The position numbers were made by a program, and so were the translations under genes. A stretch of 22,139 nucleotides of DNA from Bradyrhizobium sp. (GTDB lineage Bacteria > Pseudomonadota > Alphaproteobacteria > Rhizobiales > Xanthobacteraceae). Below, piece by piece: positions 1 through 6,286 of the stretch. Location: positions 1-22,139 of the forward strand of contig JAQGKC010000246.1 of assembly GCA_028290305.1 (NCBI GenBank). Reading direction: 5' to 3'. Position 1 is the first letter of the stretch. Each line of letters starts with the position of its first letter. The notes below the pieces were generated by a model that did no database searches, was not told where the DNA came from, and was given only the letters and a program-made list of their open reading frames with translations.

Positions 1-66
1 CTATTCAAGGCTCGCGCATCAAAAGCGCGTCGCTCGGCCAGGACGAGGCGAGGTAGATAGAGCCCC

Positions 67-172
67 CGTCATTGCGAGCGCAAGCGAAGCAATCCAGGGC
101 CAAGGAAAGATAAGGAAAGATAGCGCACGCAGCCCCTGGATTGCTTCGTCGCTTCGCCCCTCGCAATGACGT
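67..172. repeat. Palindromic intergenic repeat (ATTGCGAGCGC / CAATCCAGG type)
   Basis: The left arm (about 68-99, GTCATTGCGAGCGCAAGCG then AAGCAATCCAGGG) is complementary to the right arm (about 133-171, CCCCTGGATTGCTTCG then a few mismatches then CTCGCAATGACG). The loop contains a 10-bp tandem repeat, AGGAAAGATA twice (103-122). The two arms could fold into a long stem. I recall elements beginning GTCATTGCGAGCG and ending in CAATCCAG as abundant between genes in Bradyrhizobium and relatives; that part is memory, while the inverted symmetry is visible here. Confidence 0.8.
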
Positions 173-217
173 CGGCCAGCAACACATCGACACACCTCAT
201 CGTTCTCGCGGCGCAGA

Positions 218-690
218 TTGCGTCCGAGCTGTCGCTTGAGTTTTGCCCTCGACAAAAAAGAGGGCGCAGGGAAGGCCGGGTGCCCGCTCGCACCCATGGT
301 CCGCGGGCAACAAAAAGCACGCGGCAGAACCACAGGTACAGGCGGATCATCCGGCGGGTTCCCTGCGCAATGGTTTTACGGCTTATACGTGCTCTCCCCG
401 GTGACCGGGCTTGTTTGCCACCGTCGCTTCGCCGTCTCCGCGCATCGTCGCCCGGTTGGGCTCAGCGCGTCTCAAGCGAAACTTAGCGCCAGCGTCGGGG
501 CGCCAGGACCACACGATTTCGCCGTCCGCGAGAAAGCGTTGCTCGTCTTTGCGCGCCGCGATCGCTCACGAAAAAATCCGCCCTGCGATTGCACCTCGCG
601 CGCAACGCTCTCGCGTCCACCGCATCCCGGACACAACGCACGTGACGATCGCGATACGCCGCTCTATCGGGCCAGGACAGTGCAAGAAAG
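218..690. repeat. Long dispersed Rhizobiales repeat, often mis-annotated as a hypothetical protein
   Basis: This stretch can be read in the plus direction (218-697) as an Arg/Pro/Gly-rich peptide containing KKEGAGKAGCPLAPMV. I recall that peptide string from very many spurious hypothetical proteins in Bradyrhizobium genomes. A second open frame (166-486) runs through the same bases, and neither frame has a convincing ribosome binding site or protein-like composition. I therefore treat it as a non-coding dispersed repeat, not a gene. The boundaries are approximate, set where the recognised text fades. A structured RNA role cannot be excluded. Confidence 0.55.
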
Positions 691-1152
691 CCATTGATAT
701 GCGGGGGAGGGGAAGCGGAATATTTTCACGAGGGGGGACTGGACGACCCAAATCAGCTTGAAACGGCTGGCGAATTTCGTTTTTTCGCGCGAGCGATTTG
801 GGGGCGTTAATCGGAGCTCATGTCCAAGCATTCTGCACCAGAACCTCGGCCCGCAATTCCAGCCGCTTCACGAGCACAGAAATTGGATGCAAAATCGCCG
901 CGCGTGTCTCTCGTTTGGCCATCTCGGAAGTGCCGTAACGTCCGACTCGCGCCCGGAACGCGCACGTCGATTGATTTGCCCAGCCTGTGTTCGGTCGAGA
1001 TCCCGTTCGAAGAGCGTTGCGATATCGCATTGCATAATGATCAAGCACGGCATCAAGCCGCACGATATGCAGGCCTGCTGTAACCGCATCATGTCACATG
1101 TGCTACCGGCCGAAAACCTTAGAACCGCGCATTCAGGTTTCTTCAGGAGCAA
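691..1152. other. Gene-free stretch, no recognised feature
   Basis: No open frame here has both a ribosome binding site and protein-like composition. The plus-strand frames (758-1291, 820-1083) and minus-strand frames (818-1063, 868-1152) overlap one another and are Arg/Ser-rich in the usual way of chance frames in high-GC DNA. I see no RNA gene, clear promoter or terminator. Confidence 0.4.
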
Positions 1153-1956
1153 CTACGGAGCAAGTGTGAGGTTGGACGCCGCCGAGGGCTGCGGCACAGA
1201 ACGTCGAGCTTTTACCTTCTGTTTCACTTCCTCGAAAGCAAGGTCTACTAGTGAATTTTGCGTGTCTTCGGGGAGCGCTGATAACAAATAGCCCATATAT
1301 TTTGAGGTACGCATTTTGCGCCCGCGCCAAAATCCAACAAGCGTCGGAACCAAGGTGACCGCAAACTGGACGGAGACAGTTTGCAACAGCCCCAGTACAT
1401 TTCTTTCCACTTGATAAAGCGACTTCCACGTTTCGGGCGGCACAAACAGGAATTCAAGCAATCGATTTGCGATTGCGGTGAGTAACACCGAGAGAACGAC
1501 CATAAATAGTCCATTTCTTGGAGATCGGGAACCGAGCCATCTCCCCAATAGATAGAATCCGATAAAGACGATAGGAATATTTCCAATCATGCCCACTCGC
1601 AGCAATTCGATTTGGTCCGCTCGGCCAAGCATCGCAGCGATCGCGCCGACAACCATGCCGCTAAAGAAGCTTGCGATGTTCGTGATGGCAACGCCGACTA
1701 TGGTTCCCACGGCGACGCCTGCTAGCAGGGAGATCGCAAATCCGTCGAATGAGCGGATCGTCATTTTCGTTCCAGGATTATTGCTTCTCTTTGCCTCCAC
1801 TTGTTCAAGCCACGAAGAAACGCTCGGCAAGGCCGCTACCGTAAATGCAGCCCCACCCTTGGCAGCTTCGACACTTCCCGTCAGAAACAAGACCACCAAA
1901 AACAAGATTGACGCTAGGACTCCGACAAACAATAAACTCGTGGTCATCGTTTTCAT
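1153..1956 (-). CDS. Hypothetical multi-pass membrane protein
   Basis: A 267-residue protein that I do not recognise as a named family. Hydrophobic segments lie near residues 6-26 (first anchor or signal), 70-90 and 91-112 (Gly/Ala/Val-rich), 120-140, 148-168 and about 192-212. The C-terminal 50 residues are basic and soluble, so it is probably an inner-membrane protein with a cytoplasmic tail. GGAG lies 10 nt before the chosen ATG at 1956; an in-frame ATG three codons later (1947) is an alternative. The coding region is visibly less GC-rich than its neighbours, with many AAA, AAT and TTT codons, which suggests recent acquisition. It stands alone: the next minus-strand gene ends 349 bp upstream. 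No catalytic motif was seen, so no function is offered. Confidence 0.65.
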   Translation of the reverse strand: MKTMTTSLLFVGVLASILFLVVLFLTGSVEAAKGGAAFTVAALPSVSSWLEQVEAKRSNNPGTKMTIRSFDGFAISLLAGVAVGTIVGVAITNIASFFSGMVVGAIAAMLGRADQIELLRVGMIGNIPIVFIGFYLLGRWLGSRSPRNGLFMVVLSVLLTAIANRLLEFLFVPPETWKSLYQVERNVLGLLQTVSVQFAVTLVPTLVGFWRGRKMRTSKYMGYLLSALPEDTQNSLVDLAFEEVKQKVKARRSVPQPSAASNLTLAP

Positions 1957-2305
1957 CGCTTGTGCACTCCAGTTTGCAAAATGTGGCTAAAGTCAACTGC
2001 ACTGGCCAAATTCCAAGCGGAGCTCTGGCGCTTAGCTACGTTTTCACATCTTCCAGCGCTCGCCCCAAAAGTAACAATTCAGCATCGAATGGCGGATCGA
2101 TTTGTGAACCAGATCAATCTCCGATTGCTGTTCTCCGCAATTGCACCAACGGCTAAGCGAACGGGAGCTTTCGCCCGTCAGAAGCCGGGCCATACTTCGC
2201 TAGCATTCAGGCGTACCTGTCATCGCACCGGCATGCGTGATGAGTCTCGCGCGACGCTATCCGACATGATCCGATCGATTTGATCCGATCGACTGTCTCG
2301 GTTCG
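1957..2305. other. Intergenic region upstream of the membrane protein
   Basis: This holds the 5' region of the minus-strand membrane protein. It is AT-richer than the rest of the window. Near its right edge is a 14-bp-period tandem repeat: TGATCCGATCGA at 2267-2278 and again at 2281-2292, just past the stop codon of the next gene. No gene or clear terminator is evident. Confidence 0.4.
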
Positions 2306-3184
2306 TTACTTCGGTCCCTGGGCGCTCGTGGTGTCTTGCGCCACTTCCAAACGGTCGGACCCAGGCGGCAGGATCGGCTCGAGGATGTTGAACAGCAAGT
2401 AATTGATGGCTCGGCCGAACGCCGTGTACGGGAGAACGCGCTGGAATCTTGCATTCGGTGGTGCGAGGCAGATCGGGGTCAACGTGACGCCGTACTCCAA
2501 AGCCTTTCCCGCGAAGAGTCGGCCCTGCTTATCAACCACGGCCTGGTTGGCCTGCGACTCCACGGCAAGTTTTACGATGTCCTTGACGCCGTCGGACGTT
2601 GCCGTCGAATTGGTCGCCAGCTTGGTTTCCGCGTCGCGGTCCAGTTTGTACTCGGCGGTCGCATGCAATATCTTCGTTAGCTGACACACATAGCCGCCGG
2701 CGTGGATGTACTGCATGGCCATCCGGCTGCAATACGGTTTGCTCATCAGCTTGCCGAAGATCACCCAATTCGGACCGAGCGAAATTTCTTCCAACATGAC
2801 GTCGGTCAGCGAGGATTTCACCTTTACAATATAGTTTTTGTCCAGGTCTCCTTTGAGCATCCACCCGAGATCGATGCTGATACCGGTGGCGAGCTGTCCA
2901 TTACGCTCGAGACTTTCTTGCAGCTCCATGCTGCGAGACGTATGCACGTCGATGCCAAGATCCTCGTCATCGGCATCACAGATCGTGGTGAAGTCTTTCA
3001 AATTGGAATCGACGTAGTAAAGCGATCCGAGTTTCATCAGATTTGACGGCACTCTGAGCGGTACGTATCCGTATCCCCTCAGAGTATCGCCGATCGGATC
3101 ATTGTGGGGGATGGAGAAGTAGTACGCCGCAGCGGGAACGGCCACCACGGCTGCGGCTAACGCAATCATCGTCCTGGCTCGCAT
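2306..3184 (-). CDS. Secreted or membrane-anchored hypothetical protein
   Basis: A 292-residue protein of unknown family. Residues 1-21 form a signal peptide or uncleaved anchor (basic MRAR, then an Ala/Val-rich core ending in PAAAYYF). The rest is soluble and periplasmic in character, with four cysteines (about 69, 152, 167, 239) that could form disulfides, and a Pro-rich hydrophobic stretch near 264-274. The start at 3184 is chosen over an in-frame upstream ATG (3292) because GAGGAGA sits just before it and the signal peptide begins there. It lies 37 bp downstream of the small Cys-rich peptide gene and is probably co-transcribed with it. No enzymatic motif was seen. A role in the envelope, perhaps alongside the small peptide, is inference from the context only. 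Confidence 0.7.
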   Translation of the reverse strand: MRARTMIALAAAVVAVPAAAYYFSIPHNDPIGDTLRGYGYVPLRVPSNLMKLGSLYYVDSNLKDFTTICDADDEDLGIDVHTSRSMELQESLERNGQLATGISIDLGWMLKGDLDKNYIVKVKSSLTDVMLEEISLGPNWVIFGKLMSKPYCSRMAMQYIHAGGYVCQLTKILHATAEYKLDRDAETKLATNSTATSDGVKDIVKLAVESQANQAVVDKQGRLFAGKALEYGVTLTPICLAPPNARFQRVLPYTAFGRAINYLLFNILEPILPPGSDRLEVAQDTTSAQGPK

Positions 3185-3221
3185 GACTGTCTCCTCATGC
3201 TCAGGCGTTCGTCGACAATAC

Positions 3222-3347
3222 TCATCGGCCGGGGCAGCACGCGCCCCCACACGTGAAGTAGCCTGAAGGACAAGCAGATGCCGACGTGGCAATGCACGTT
3301 GCGGCCAAGATCGTTGCGAGGATGGTAAAAATCCTAATCGTATGCAT
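3222..3347 (-). CDS. Small secreted Cys-rich peptide
   Basis: A 41-residue frame read by hand. It opens with MHTIRIF and a hydrophobic core (ILATILAATCIATSASA) that forms a textbook signal peptide with an A-S-A cleavage motif. This leaves a mature 16-residue peptide, CPSGYFTCGGACCPGR, with four cysteines. AGGAGA lies 8 nt before the ATG, a strong ribosome binding site. The stop is 37 bp before the start of the 292-aa secreted protein on the same strand, so the two look like an operon. A CRP-type site lies upstream. Mature peptides of the form CPxGYxxCGGxCCP are known to me only as uncharacterised small proteins; no function is assigned. A lipoprotein is less likely, since the residues before the Cys (ASA) do not make a good lipobox. 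Confidence 0.6.
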   Translation of the reverse strand: MHTIRIFTILATILAATCIATSASACPSGYFTCGGACCPGR

Positions 3348-3431
3348 GGCCTATCTCCTGATCATATCAAACCGGGAACGGCACTTTGCTTTCAATCAAC
3401 CGTAGCGTAATGGGATTTCTCTACCTATAAA

Positions 3432-3447
3432 TGTGAAAAGCATCACA
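3432..3447 (-). promoter_or_regulatory. CRP/FNR-family binding site, TGTGA-N6-TCACA
   Basis: The sequence TGTGAAAAGCATCACA matches both half-sites of the CRP consensus exactly with the canonical 6-bp spacer. The flanks extend the dyad (AAATGTGA on the left; TCACACTT on the right, 7 of 8 complementary). It lies 85 bp upstream of the start codon of the Cys-rich peptide gene (3347, minus strand), in AT-rich intergenic DNA. This placement would suit activation of the two-gene secreted-protein unit. In alphaproteobacteria the cognate protein could be a CRP- or FNR/FixK-family regulator; FixK sites are usually TTGAT-N4-ATCAA, so CRP-like is favoured. I could not settle on a -10 box. Confidence 0.55.
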
Positions 3448-3464
3448 CTTGGATTCTATTATTT

Positions 3465-3827
3465 TCAGGCCGTCTGAGGTTCGGAGCGTCTCGGCGAGGG
3501 ACAGGTCTTCCAAAAATCCTCGCAACGAGAAGGCGCGCCGGTCGATCGTCGTCGATCAAACACGACTATGATTTGCGGCGCTTCCGCGCATGTCGGCATT
3601 CCGCCTGTTTTCCCGATGTCAGCCCATAGGATGGAGAACCTCCCGCGAAAGCCATCGCGTCGGCACGCGAAGAGGTGACCGTCGCTGTAATTCCGTCTTA
3701 TATGGGAAATTGCGAGGCGCGAACCATGCACGGATCTACAGATCCAAAAAGAGCGGCGCGCGATGCTCGGCTTTGGGACGACGGCCCGACAAGCCTGCAA
3801 CGAGGAGCGCCGCTCCCTGAGTTTGTT
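3465..3827. other. Gene-free stretch
   Basis: Overlapping frames on both strands (for example 3465-3860 minus, 3590-3820 plus, 3675-4058 plus) have neither ribosome binding sites nor a recognisable domain. I regard the region as non-coding. It may include eroded repeat DNA. Confidence 0.35.
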
Positions 3828-3863
3828 CAGATGGGCCGGTCGCTGCGCGGTCAGGCCCATCTG
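3828..3863. repeat. Perfect 10-bp inverted repeat (hairpin)
   Basis: CAGATGGGCC (3828-3837) and GGCCCATCTG (3854-3863) are perfect reverse complements separated by 16 nt. There is no following T-run, so it is not a clear intrinsic terminator. It abuts the tandem array that starts at 3863. Confidence 0.6.
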
Positions 3864-3941
3864 CCAAGGCTTAGTCCTGCCAAGGCCTTAATCGGCCAAG
3901 GCCTTAATCCGCCAAGGCCTTATCCGCCAAGGCTCAATACC
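3863..3941. repeat. Tandem repeat, five 15-16 bp units around CAAGGCCTTA
   Basis: Five consecutive units begin GCCAAGGC: 3863-3878, 3879-3894, 3895-3910, 3911-3925 and 3926-3941. The central units read GCCAAGGCCTTAATCS; the outer units are diverged and unit four has lost one base. Each central unit contains the 8-bp palindrome AAGGCCTT. The array lies 42 bp past the stop codon of the small secreted protein at 3983-4345. Confidence 0.85.
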
Positions 3942-3982
3942 CGTCTCTCAGCGGGTCCAATTCGCCGGCGACTGCGGCGAAG

Positions 3983-4345
3983 CTACTTGTTCGTGGTCTC
4001 CCCCGGGCCTTGCGCGGCCGGACTTGCGAACCAGGCTGGGGCCATCATCCCCGGATAAGAGGTTGGGGCCGCGCTTTCGTCGCGCAATGCCTGGCTCAGA
4101 TGCATTGCGCATCCACCCATCTTGCCGCTGAGCATCGCCTCCTGCGCCTGGGCAATCTCCCTTTCCGCCATGAACTTGCCGGGGACGTCGGCCATGGTCT
4201 CGACCGCGCCTTCGGCTTTGGCGAAGGTGTCGCCGCTGCATCCGACGCCGACGGCCCCGGCATGATGGACGTGCGCGGCATGTGCGGGCACAAAAGCGTA
4301 GGCAGTTGCAGCCATCGCGGCTGCACCGAGCAATTTCTTGAACAT
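3983..4345 (-). CDS. Small secreted hypothetical protein
   Basis: A 120-residue protein with a clear signal peptide: basic MFKK, an Ala-rich core and a likely cleavage after AHA near residue 24. The mature part starts HVHHAGAVGVGCSGDTF and has two cysteines (about 36 and 79) that could form one disulfide, a central charged helix-like stretch (EREIAQAQEAMLSGKMGGC) and a Pro/Ala-rich tail. It resembles small uncharacterised exported proteins of Bradyrhizobium; I do not recognise a named domain. The start is supported by AAGGGGAAG placed about 6 nt before the ATG. It is monocistronic as far as visible, and a perfect inverted repeat sits 21 bp upstream. The His-rich N-terminus of the mature protein might bind metal, but this is speculation. 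Confidence 0.75.
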   Translation of the reverse strand: MFKKLLGAAAMAATAYAFVPAHAAHVHHAGAVGVGCSGDTFAKAEGAVETMADVPGKFMAEREIAQAQEAMLSGKMGGCAMHLSQALRDESAAPTSYPGMMAPAWFASPAAQGPGETTNK

Positions 4346-4366
4346 TGGTCTTCCCCTTTGCTTTGC

Positions 4367-4389
4367 GATCCGGCCGCAATGGCCGGATC
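4367..4389 (-). promoter_or_regulatory. Perfect 9-bp-arm inverted repeat in the 5' region of the small secreted gene
   Basis: GATCCGGCC (4367-4375) and GGCCGGATC (4381-4389) are exact reverse complements with a 5-nt spacer. It sits 21 bp upstream of the start codon at 4345, immediately ahead of the ribosome binding site. It could be an operator dyad or an mRNA hairpin affecting translation; the sequence alone does not decide. Confidence 0.5.
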
Positions 4390-4669
4390 ACCCAGAGAAC
4401 ACCGGCCGCGGCCAATCGACGCACACGCACTGGATGAACTTCCCGCGATTTCATGCGATCAAAATGTGATCGGCGGTTATTGCAATGCCCTTATGCATCT
4501 GCCTCGGTGCGCGTGACGGTCAAGCACGGATCAAGCACGCAGCCATGTGGCTCATGACCCCTCTCGTCCGATTTTCGCGGGCGTAAGACAGCAGCTATTT
4601 GCCCTGACATCTCAATAATCGGCGGAGGTTTCCGTGAGACTGAGCGCGCGCCATGCCACAGATTTGGCG
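4390..4669. other. Intergenic region, no gene seen
   Basis: This is upstream DNA of the minus-strand secreted gene and downstream DNA of the four-repeat membrane protein. Apart from a short direct repeat (TCAAGCACG at 4520 and 4531 approximately) nothing stands out. Confidence 0.35.
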
Positions 4670-5443
4670 TCAGCTCTCAGCCATTTCTGGATGCCGCCCG
4701 GCACGCTGCGGCAAAACTGTCACGCAGATCAGAATGAAGATTGCAATGACGGCGGATGCGAGCGGTCGGCTGAGCGCCAGGCCGCCATCGCTTGACGGCT
4801 TATCGAGAAAATCGCCGACAGTGGCGCCGAGCGGACGAGTGAGAATGAACGCGGCCCAAAACAGCGCCACGCGCGAAATGTCGGTCAAAAAATAGAGCAG
4901 GACGAGCACCGCTAGTCCTGCCGCGAACACCAGAGCGCCGTCAGCATAGCCCAGACCTCCGCTATCCGCCGCCCAGTCGCCCAGCGCGGTGCCAAGTGTC
5001 TGGGAGAACGTGATAGCGGCCCAATAGAACGCCTCGATGCGGGGTGTACTGACCGTGTTGACCGAGATGGATCCTTCCGTCCAGTACCACGCCGCCAGCG
5101 TGATCATCAGCAGGGCGAACAAAAGGGTCGTTCCGCCGGCATAACCGATACCCAGCGAGCGGTCGGCGAAATCAGCCATCGTCGTGCCGAAGGTGGTCGA
5201 CGCTATGATTGCTGCCCAATAGAGGGACGGATGGAATTTGTCGGCGATGATCTGCGCCACGACCAGAGCGACAAGCACGATCGCAAACAGAGCAGTTCCA
5301 GCAAGATACCCCCAGCCGAAGGTCATGGTGACGGAATCCCCGCCTGTCTCGCCCAGGGTCGTCGCAGCAATCTTGACGATCCAGAAAATAAGCGTGACCT
5401 CCGGAACCTTGCTCAAAGCGCGATCGCTTACTGTTTGGTGCAT
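4670..5443 (-). CDS. Integral membrane protein with four internal repeats (COG4705-like)
   Basis: A 257-residue inner-membrane protein with about eight hydrophobic segments. The motif T-x-L/F-G-x-T-x-G/A-D recurs four times: TTLGETGGD (28-36), TTFGTTMAD (83-91), QTLGTALGD (148-156) and RPLGATVGD (203-211). The first three are followed by a G-x-G-Y turn, so the protein is a tandem fourfold duplication of a two-helix unit. This pattern matches what I know as uncharacterised membrane-anchored proteins of COG4705. The repeated acidic and Gly residues within the membrane suggest transport of a cation or small solute, which is inference. The start at 5443 is chosen over the longer frame (to 5692) because AAGGA lies 8 nt upstream, and the longer N-terminus would be translated from a known palindromic repeat. 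Confidence 0.8.
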   Translation of the reverse strand: MHQTVSDRALSKVPEVTLIFWIVKIAATTLGETGGDSVTMTFGWGYLAGTALFAIVLVALVVAQIIADKFHPSLYWAAIIASTTFGTTMADFADRSLGIGYAGGTTLLFALLMITLAAWYWTEGSISVNTVSTPRIEAFYWAAITFSQTLGTALGDWAADSGGLGYADGALVFAAGLAVLVLLYFLTDISRVALFWAAFILTRPLGATVGDFLDKPSSDGGLALSRPLASAVIAIFILICVTVLPQRAGRHPEMAES

Positions 5444-5487
5444 CCATCCATTCCTTGGTCTGTTGGTTGGCGCGCCCCGATCGCCTA

Positions 5488-5524
5488 GAGCAGGATGACT
5501 TTTCTTCGAATCGTCATCCCGCTC
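5488..5524. repeat. Palindromic repeat, GAGCAGGATGAC...GTCATCCCGCTC
   Basis: The arms GAGCAGGATGAC and GTCATCCCGCTC are complementary except for one position. I recall this as one of the common GAGC-type intergenic palindromes of Bradyrhizobium and relatives. It lies directly before the next palindrome, upstream of the four-repeat membrane protein. Confidence 0.7.
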
Positions 5525-5537
5525 CATCTTTTTGTTT

Positions 5538-5603
5538 GAGCATGATCTTTTCCGGAAAACCGGTACCCACTTTTGTTTTTGCGGATCATGCTCGAGCATG
5601 CTC
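5538..5603. repeat. GAGCATGATC palindromic intergenic repeat
   Basis: The arms GAGCATGATC (5538-5547) and GATCATGCTC (5584-5593) are perfect reverse complements. The interior carries the TTTTCCGGAAAACCGG and TACCCACTTTT blocks that I recognise from abundant Rhizobiales intergenic palindromes. A further perfect 10-bp palindrome, GAGCATGCTC, follows at once (5594-5603). Confidence 0.8.
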
Positions 5604-5713
5604 AATAACGGAGATAGTTGTTTCGCAGAAATCATAGCATCCTCGCCGACGCGCGGAATGGATAAAACTATACAATTCAGCAAAGTTGGCATCTACGAGA
5701 TGCGTTTGGTGCA

Positions 5714-6096
5714 CTAACCGTCTCGATCCATCGGAACTTGGAGCTTCCGGCCGTCCGGCGCGAGCGTGGCGTGGCCAACGGCGGATCTTGGCGGACATCT
5801 GCACCGCCGCTTCAATCTGGATTTCCGGGCGGGCAAGCTCCACGAGCGCCGCCACCGCGGCATGATCCCCACCGCTGTTGATTGAGCGACGTCACTGCCT
5901 GCAGGATGAAACGCGTCCCGATGTTGCCGCGCGCGGCCTCCGCTGCTGTAAACTTCCTTACTTCATCGATCAGCATGTGCGGATCAGGGCGGCTCTTCAC
6001 CAGCGCATTGAATTCCGCTCCCGCCGGCTTGCGAGGATTGGGACTATCTCGACGGGGATCGGCATTCCAAAATGTCTCCGAGCGAGAAGATGCGTG
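5714..6096 (-). pseudogene. Remnant of a phage-type replication protein (C-terminal part, frameshifted)
   Basis: In the minus direction one frame reads ETFWNADPRRDSPNPRKPAG, then an AEFNALV/DPHMLIDE/FTAAEAARGN block, then IGTRFILQAVTSLNQQRWG. The frame then shifts at TGGGGATCAT and continues as GDHAAVAALVELARPEIQIE; a second shift leads to VGHATLAPDGRKLQV and a stop at 5714. The pattern F-W-x-A-x-P-R-R, F-x-x-L-V-K, G-N-I-G-T-R-F-I-x-Q-A-V-T-x-L-N-Q-Q-R-W is what I know from the C-terminus of phage or plasmid helix-turn-helix replication proteins. No N-terminal DNA-binding part remains upstream, and two frame changes make it a broken relic. Positions of the left edge are approximate. Confidence 0.55.
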
Positions 6097-6286
6097 CGCG
6101 CCAGTCTATCGGCGATCCGCCGGGTCTGATTTGCGGCCCTTTATCAGCTGTCGGCATTTTGCACGTTTATCGATTTCAAAAAATTCCCGTTGCTGGGACT
6201 CGATCCTGTTACGTTTTCAATCTAACATTGCAACCATATTGACACCGATGGACTGCAGAGAACGGGCGTCGATTGGGAGAATGCCG

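Noticed and set aside
218..697. A 159-codon protein gene
   Set aside because: It is read from a dispersed repeat, lacks a ribosome binding site and a recognisable domain.
758..1291. A 177-codon plus-strand gene
   Set aside because: No ribosome binding site, Arg/Ser/Cys-rich composition and overlap with the end of the minus-strand membrane protein gene.
3863..3941. CRISPR array
   Set aside because: The 15-16 bp units are directly adjacent, with no spacers and no cas genes in the window.
5444..5692. N-terminal extension of the four-repeat membrane protein
   Set aside because: It would be translated through the GAGCATGATC palindromic repeats; the start at 5443 has a good ribosome binding site and begins right before the first TM helix.
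5882..6286. N-terminal extension of the serine hydrolase to an ATG at 5882
   Set aside because: The extension is antisense to the replication-protein relic; a signal peptide and a ribosome binding site support the start at 6287.
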